Origin: RU20A sp042610495
GTDB lineage: Bacteria; Pseudomonadota; Alphaproteobacteria; Rhizobiales; Rhizobiaceae
Direction of reading: 5' to 3'
Length of the DNA: 64,000 bases
Assembly (NCBI RefSeq): GCF_042610495.1
Contig: NZ_JBHGAP010000001.1
Location: 62,001 to 126,000, forward strand
Numbering within the stretch: position 1 is the stretch's first letter; each line of letters starts with the position of its first letter. Below are positions 60,950 to 64,000 of this stretch, piece after piece. The position numbers and the translations under genes were made by a program. The notes beneath the pieces were generated by a model. The model saw only the letters and a program-made list of their open reading frames with translations, had not been told where the DNA came from and did no database searches.

Positions 60950-61825
60950 ATGGAAACGCCCTTCCCCCCCTTCGAACCGAACGGCCCCAATGATGAGGCG
61001 CGCGGCCCCCGCCTGCGCGAAATCCCGGTCCGGCTGATCGTGCCGAACCTCATCACCGTGCTCGCCATCTGTGCGGGCCTGACAGGCGTGCGCCTCGCCT
61101 TCGAAAACCGTATCGAGCTTGCCGTGGCCATGGTGCTGCTCGCCGCCTTCCTCGATGGCATCGACGGCCGTGTGGCGCGCCTCATGAAGGCGACCTCGAA
61201 ATTCGGCGCGCAGATGGATTCGCTGGCGGATATCGTCAATTTCGGCGTTGCACCCGCGCTCGTCCTCTATGTCTTCATTCTCGATCAGGCCCGTTCCTTC
61301 GGCTGGATCGCGGCGCTGGTCTTTGCAATCGCCGCCGGCCTGCGTCTGGCACGCTTCAATGTCATGGCCGAACGCGACGTGAAGGCCGCCTGGCAGAGCG
61401 AGTATTTCGTCGGCGTGCCCGCGCCGGCCGGCGCCATGCTGGTGCTGCTGCCGGTCTATGTCGGCCTGCTCGGCGTTGCGCCGGACCGCACCTTCGGCAT
61501 CCTCTCTGCCCTCTACACGATCTTCGTCGCCTTCCTGCTCGTCAGCCGCCTGCCGGTCTGGTCCGGCAAATCCGAAGGCAGTCGCGTGCGCCGCGACCTC
61601 GTCCTGCCCATCATGCTCGCCGTCGTGCTCTACGTCGCCACGCTGATGAGCTTCACCTGGGAAACCATGGTGCTGACCGCCGTCCTCTACCTCTGCACGC
61701 TGCCCTTCGGCGCCCGCTCCTGGCAGAAGAAATACGGCAACTGGCCGGGCCACCACGTCCACGCCGACAACAGCCTGTCGCCTGAAGGCGACTTCCTGCC
61801 CGGTGAAAAGCGCGACGAGGGTTGA
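60950..61825 (+). CDS. pssA: Phosphatidylserine synthase (CDP-alcohol phosphatidyltransferase)
   Basis: 291 residues with several membrane helices. CDP-alcohol motif DG-x2-AR-x8-G-x3-D-x3-D is visible as DGIDGRVARLMK...FGAQMDSLADIVNFG. It makes phosphatidylserine from CDP-diacylglycerol and serine. It forms a two-gene operon with psd, as known in rhizobia. Converges with the aconitase X gene (53 bases apart). Confidence 0.94.
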   Translation: METPFPPFEPNGPNDEARGPRLREIPVRLIVPNLITVLAICAGLTGVRLAFENRIELAVAMVLLAAFLDGIDGRVARLMKATSKFGAQMDSLADIVNFGVAPALVLYVFILDQARSFGWIAALVFAIAAGLRLARFNVMAERDVKAAWQSEYFVGVPAPAGAMLVLLPVYVGLLGVAPDRTFGILSALYTIFVAFLLVSRLPVWSGKSEGSRVRRDLVLPIMLAVVLYVATLMSFTWETMVLTAVLYLCTLPFGARSWQKKYGNWPGHHVHADNSLSPEGDFLPGEKRDEG

Positions 61826-61878
61826 GGATTACGTTTTCGCAGGGAAGTTTCTGCGATCGCTGAGTGCGGAAATGGCTC

Positions 61879-63666
61879 TCAAGCCGATAGCCACTCCGGC
61901 ATCTCCCGCGGTGCTCGCCCGCTGCATGCCGCCTCCACACAGGCCGCGAGCCCCGCAAAACGGAACGCACGTCCGGTCAATCCCGGGCCGTAATGGGCAA
62001 ATTTGCCAGAATTTGTGAGGATCACCCGCGCTTTCGGCGGAATAATCGGTTCGGTGACCATGCACCAGCAGGTGTCCGTCACGATCTCTGCCCCATACGC
62101 GCGCAGCGCCGCCAGATGGCCGGCGCCTTCCGCTTGAGCCTCGATGGTCCGTCCGCAGGTAATGACGAAGGCGACATCGGCATGTTTGCGCCGGCCGGCG
62201 ACAAGTCCGGCAAGCACCGCGATCTCCTCCAGCGAGGCATGCGGATTGCCGATGGAGACGAGGTCCACCGTCTCGCCCTCGGCGAGATTGAGGTCCCACC
62301 AGCAGTTTCTGACGACTTCGGTAACGATGCCGAGGGCTGTAACGGGGCGTCCGCCCGCAGCCTTGGCAACAGCGTCTGCTTCCGATCCGCCCATGGCTTC
62401 CGGCGTCACGCCCGCAATATGGAACATCGGCGCGCTGGATGAGGTGGCAAAGGCCGCGCCGAAGGCTTTCAGCGCGTCCCGGTCCGGCGCGTAGTGCGCC
62501 AGTCCGCTCACCACCGGAATGCGATTGCCGGCAATAAGGCCGGTCAGATAGCCCGCCAGCGGAAAGAAGGAATCGTCGATCCCTGCAAACGACGGAAAGA
62601 CGACCTCCATCACCGCCCGGCGTCCCTCGTCCCGGTGACAGCCGGCGTCGGGCGCACGCCCGGTCAGCGCGATGCAGGCATCGAGAAAGTCGGGATATTT
62701 CATCGTCCGCGCGCCGAGCACGCTGTTGGCGTAGACGACGGCGTTGCTTTCCGCCCAGGCGATCTGCTCGCCGACGGCGGGGATGGCGTCGGCGAGGTAG
62801 GGCGCGCAGGTGTAGGTCGGCCGTGCTCCCAGGGCCGCATAGGTCTCGCCAAGCCTTGCGGCGGGTTCGCCGAGCGCCGCATCGATGCCTTGAGCGCGCC
62901 AGCGCCGCGCATCGACGGAGATGGCGTTGAGCGTCGTCGGCACCGCGACCTTGCCGCCGAGCGCCTGCAGCCGCTCCGCAAAGGCCAGCATGCCGGGCCC
63001 GGTATAGATGCAGCCATCGATATGGGCGCGGGTGACATCGATCAGCCGCGTCGCGCCGGTCAGCGCCGCCATCTGCAGCACGATCCGCATCGCGACGGCC
63101 GCCGCTTCGCCATGTGCGCCGGAGAGCAGGGCCTCGTCCGTCGGGCTGAGGTCGATGCCGTCAGTGATCTGGCCGGCCGTATGGGCGGAGCTGCCTGTCG
63201 CTTCCTCCGCCCCTGGGATAGAGCCCTCATCCCTCCAGACCTGCCCGTCCGAAAGGCGGATCTGTCCGGCCGCCTTCGCGGCTGCGAACCCGGTCTCGTC
63301 CAGCACCACGACGGGAATGGACACGCCGAACAGTTCCCGCGCCACGATGACGCCGAGCGTCAGGATCTCGTCGGGCCTTGCCAGCACGAGGCCAGCCGGA
63401 CCGTGCCCTGCCATCAGCAGTTCCAGCATGACGGCGCTGCCGGTGCAGGAGCCGCGACCGCCGGGAAGGACAAGGATGGCGCCGACCAGCGACTGGCCGT
63501 TGAGCGGATGATGCTGGTCGATGATAAGACCCGAGGCCGGATCGACACCGCCCCAGAAGCTCAGCTCCGTGCCGCTCGCCACCACCCGGCCCGAGGCAGA
63601 GCCGGGAACCAGAACCCGGCCGGAAAGGCAAGGTAAGGACTGGCCGGCAGGGGGCAGGGTGCGCAT
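61879..63666 (-). CDS. Aconitase X, swivel and catalytic domains fused
   Basis: 595 residues from MRTLPPAG. The N-terminal 150 form the swivel (small, DUF126) domain with GTELSFWGGVDP and GGRGSCTGS; residues about 180-590 the catalytic (DUF521) domain with AHIDGCIYTGPGML, TGRAPDAGCHRDEGRRA and TDTCWCMVTEPI. Bacterial members characterised so far are cis-3-hydroxy-L-proline dehydratases; the archaeal one dehydrates mevalonate 5-phosphate. No hydroxyproline genes are beside it except an SDR; the substrate is inference. Start 5 bases after the SDR stop, so one operon. Confidence 0.88.
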   Translation of the reverse strand: MRTLPPAGQSLPCLSGRVLVPGSASGRVVASGTELSFWGGVDPASGLIIDQHHPLNGQSLVGAILVLPGGRGSCTGSAVMLELLMAGHGPAGLVLARPDEILTLGVIVARELFGVSIPVVVLDETGFAAAKAAGQIRLSDGQVWRDEGSIPGAEEATGSSAHTAGQITDGIDLSPTDEALLSGAHGEAAAVAMRIVLQMAALTGATRLIDVTRAHIDGCIYTGPGMLAFAERLQALGGKVAVPTTLNAISVDARRWRAQGIDAALGEPAARLGETYAALGARPTYTCAPYLADAIPAVGEQIAWAESNAVVYANSVLGARTMKYPDFLDACIALTGRAPDAGCHRDEGRRAVMEVVFPSFAGIDDSFFPLAGYLTGLIAGNRIPVVSGLAHYAPDRDALKAFGAAFATSSSAPMFHIAGVTPEAMGGSEADAVAKAAGGRPVTALGIVTEVVRNCWWDLNLAEGETVDLVSIGNPHASLEEIAVLAGLVAGRRKHADVAFVITCGRTIEAQAEGAGHLAALRAYGAEIVTDTCWCMVTEPIIPPKARVILTNSGKFAHYGPGLTGRAFRFAGLAACVEAACSGRAPREMPEWLSA

Positions 63667-63671
63667 GGGCC

Positions 63672-64000
63672 TCACTCCGGCAGGCGATAATCCACAATTC
63701 TGCGCTCGCGCGCGAGGAAGATCTTGCCGGTTTCGGTGAGCGCGGGCCCGCAGAGCGGCAGCATCGCTTCCGCCACCTCTGACGGATGCGGCAAAGTCGC
63801 CGGGTCTTCGCCGGGCACGGCCTGCGCCCGCATGGCGGTGCGGGTGGCGCCGGGATCGACGCTGATGACGCGCAGCGGCAGCCGCTGGCTTTCGCCGGCC
63901 CAAGTGCGGGCCAGCGCTTCCACGGCGGCCTTCGAGGCGGAGTAGGGGCCCCAGAACGGCTTGCACTTGTGCGCGGCACTCGATGACAGGATCAGCGCGC
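63672..64000 (-). CDS. Short-chain dehydrogenase/reductase, C-terminal part (5' end outside window)
   Basis: The frame runs off the right edge; 109 codons are visible. SSSAAH is the catalytic serine region and YSASKAA the tyrosine and lysine (Y-x3-K); VISVDPGATRTAMR is the usual segment after the active site. It is the first visible gene of an operon with the aconitase X. Substrate unknown. Confidence 0.88.
   Translation of the reverse strand, partial: ALILSSSAAHKCKPFWGPYSASKAAVEALARTWAGESQRLPLRVISVDPGATRTAMRAQAVPGEDPATLPHPSEVAEAMLPLCGPALTETGKIFLARERRIVDYRLPE

Overview
This window looks like chromosomal DNA of a GC-rich alphaproteobacterium of the Rhizobiaceae (Rhizobium / Ensifer / Agrobacterium / Shinella type). 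Pointers are the RopA-type porins, dapA-smpB, rpoZ next to a single bifunctional RelA/SpoT gene, acpS-lepB-rnc-era with recO nearby, nadABC with a NadQ-type regulator, psd-pssA, and rhizobial palindromic intergenic repeats. The genus cannot be fixed from sequence alone.

Layout. 1-4.4 kb: 3' end of a pyrroline-5-carboxylate reductase-like gene, a lone tyrosine recombinase, and two almost identical porin genes pointing away from each other. 4.6-10 kb: alpha/beta hydrolase and soluble lytic transglycosylase (minus), dapA-smpB (plus), NYN/LabA-like protein (minus). 10.4-17.6 kb: rpoZ, rsh, a secreted protein, a 50-residue DUF3563 protein, acpS, lepB-rnc (ATGA overlap) and era. 17.9-25 kb: glutathionyl-hydroquinone reductase, zinc alcohol dehydrogenase, tex and a nucleotide-sugar epimerase, which separate era from recO. 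25-31 kb: DUF2339 membrane protein, HD hydrolase, MOSC protein and MFS carrier. 31.4-35.1 kb: de novo NAD operon nadA-nadB-nadC with a palindromic operator candidate upstream. 35.3-37.2 kb: an STT3-like integral membrane protein whose ribosome site and start codon lie in a predicted hairpin. 37.2-40.2 kb: a tightly overlapping minus-strand operon ygfZ - HD nucleotidase-like - phosphatase - nadQ-like. 40.4-46.1 kb: chemoreceptor, three rhizobial small or secreted proteins, Nudix hydrolase, SRAP/YedK, and a 45-residue GTG-start gene. 46.6-53.6 kb: cysS, a coupled operon of a DUF559 protein plus three GFA-family paralogues, proline iminopeptidase, citramalate synthase, and a toxin-gene remnant directly behind it. 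53.7-64 kb: RarD, LOG protein, LysM protein, small secreted protein, Atm1-type ABC exporter, psd-pssA, aconitase X, and the 3' end of an SDR gene.

Most of the window is core metabolism and cell-envelope function: translation and stringent response, NAD synthesis with its likely regulator, and phospholipid synthesis. The less ordinary parts are the 1-kb inverted porin repeat, five inverted pairs of two-hairpin palindromes with compensatory stem changes, the STT3-like island with its masked start, the DUF559-GFA-GFA-GFA operon, the truncated ParE/RelE remnant in frame behind cimA, and several genes of 34-58 codons. I did not find a convincing new defence or mobile system. No rRNA, tRNA or CRISPR array was seen.
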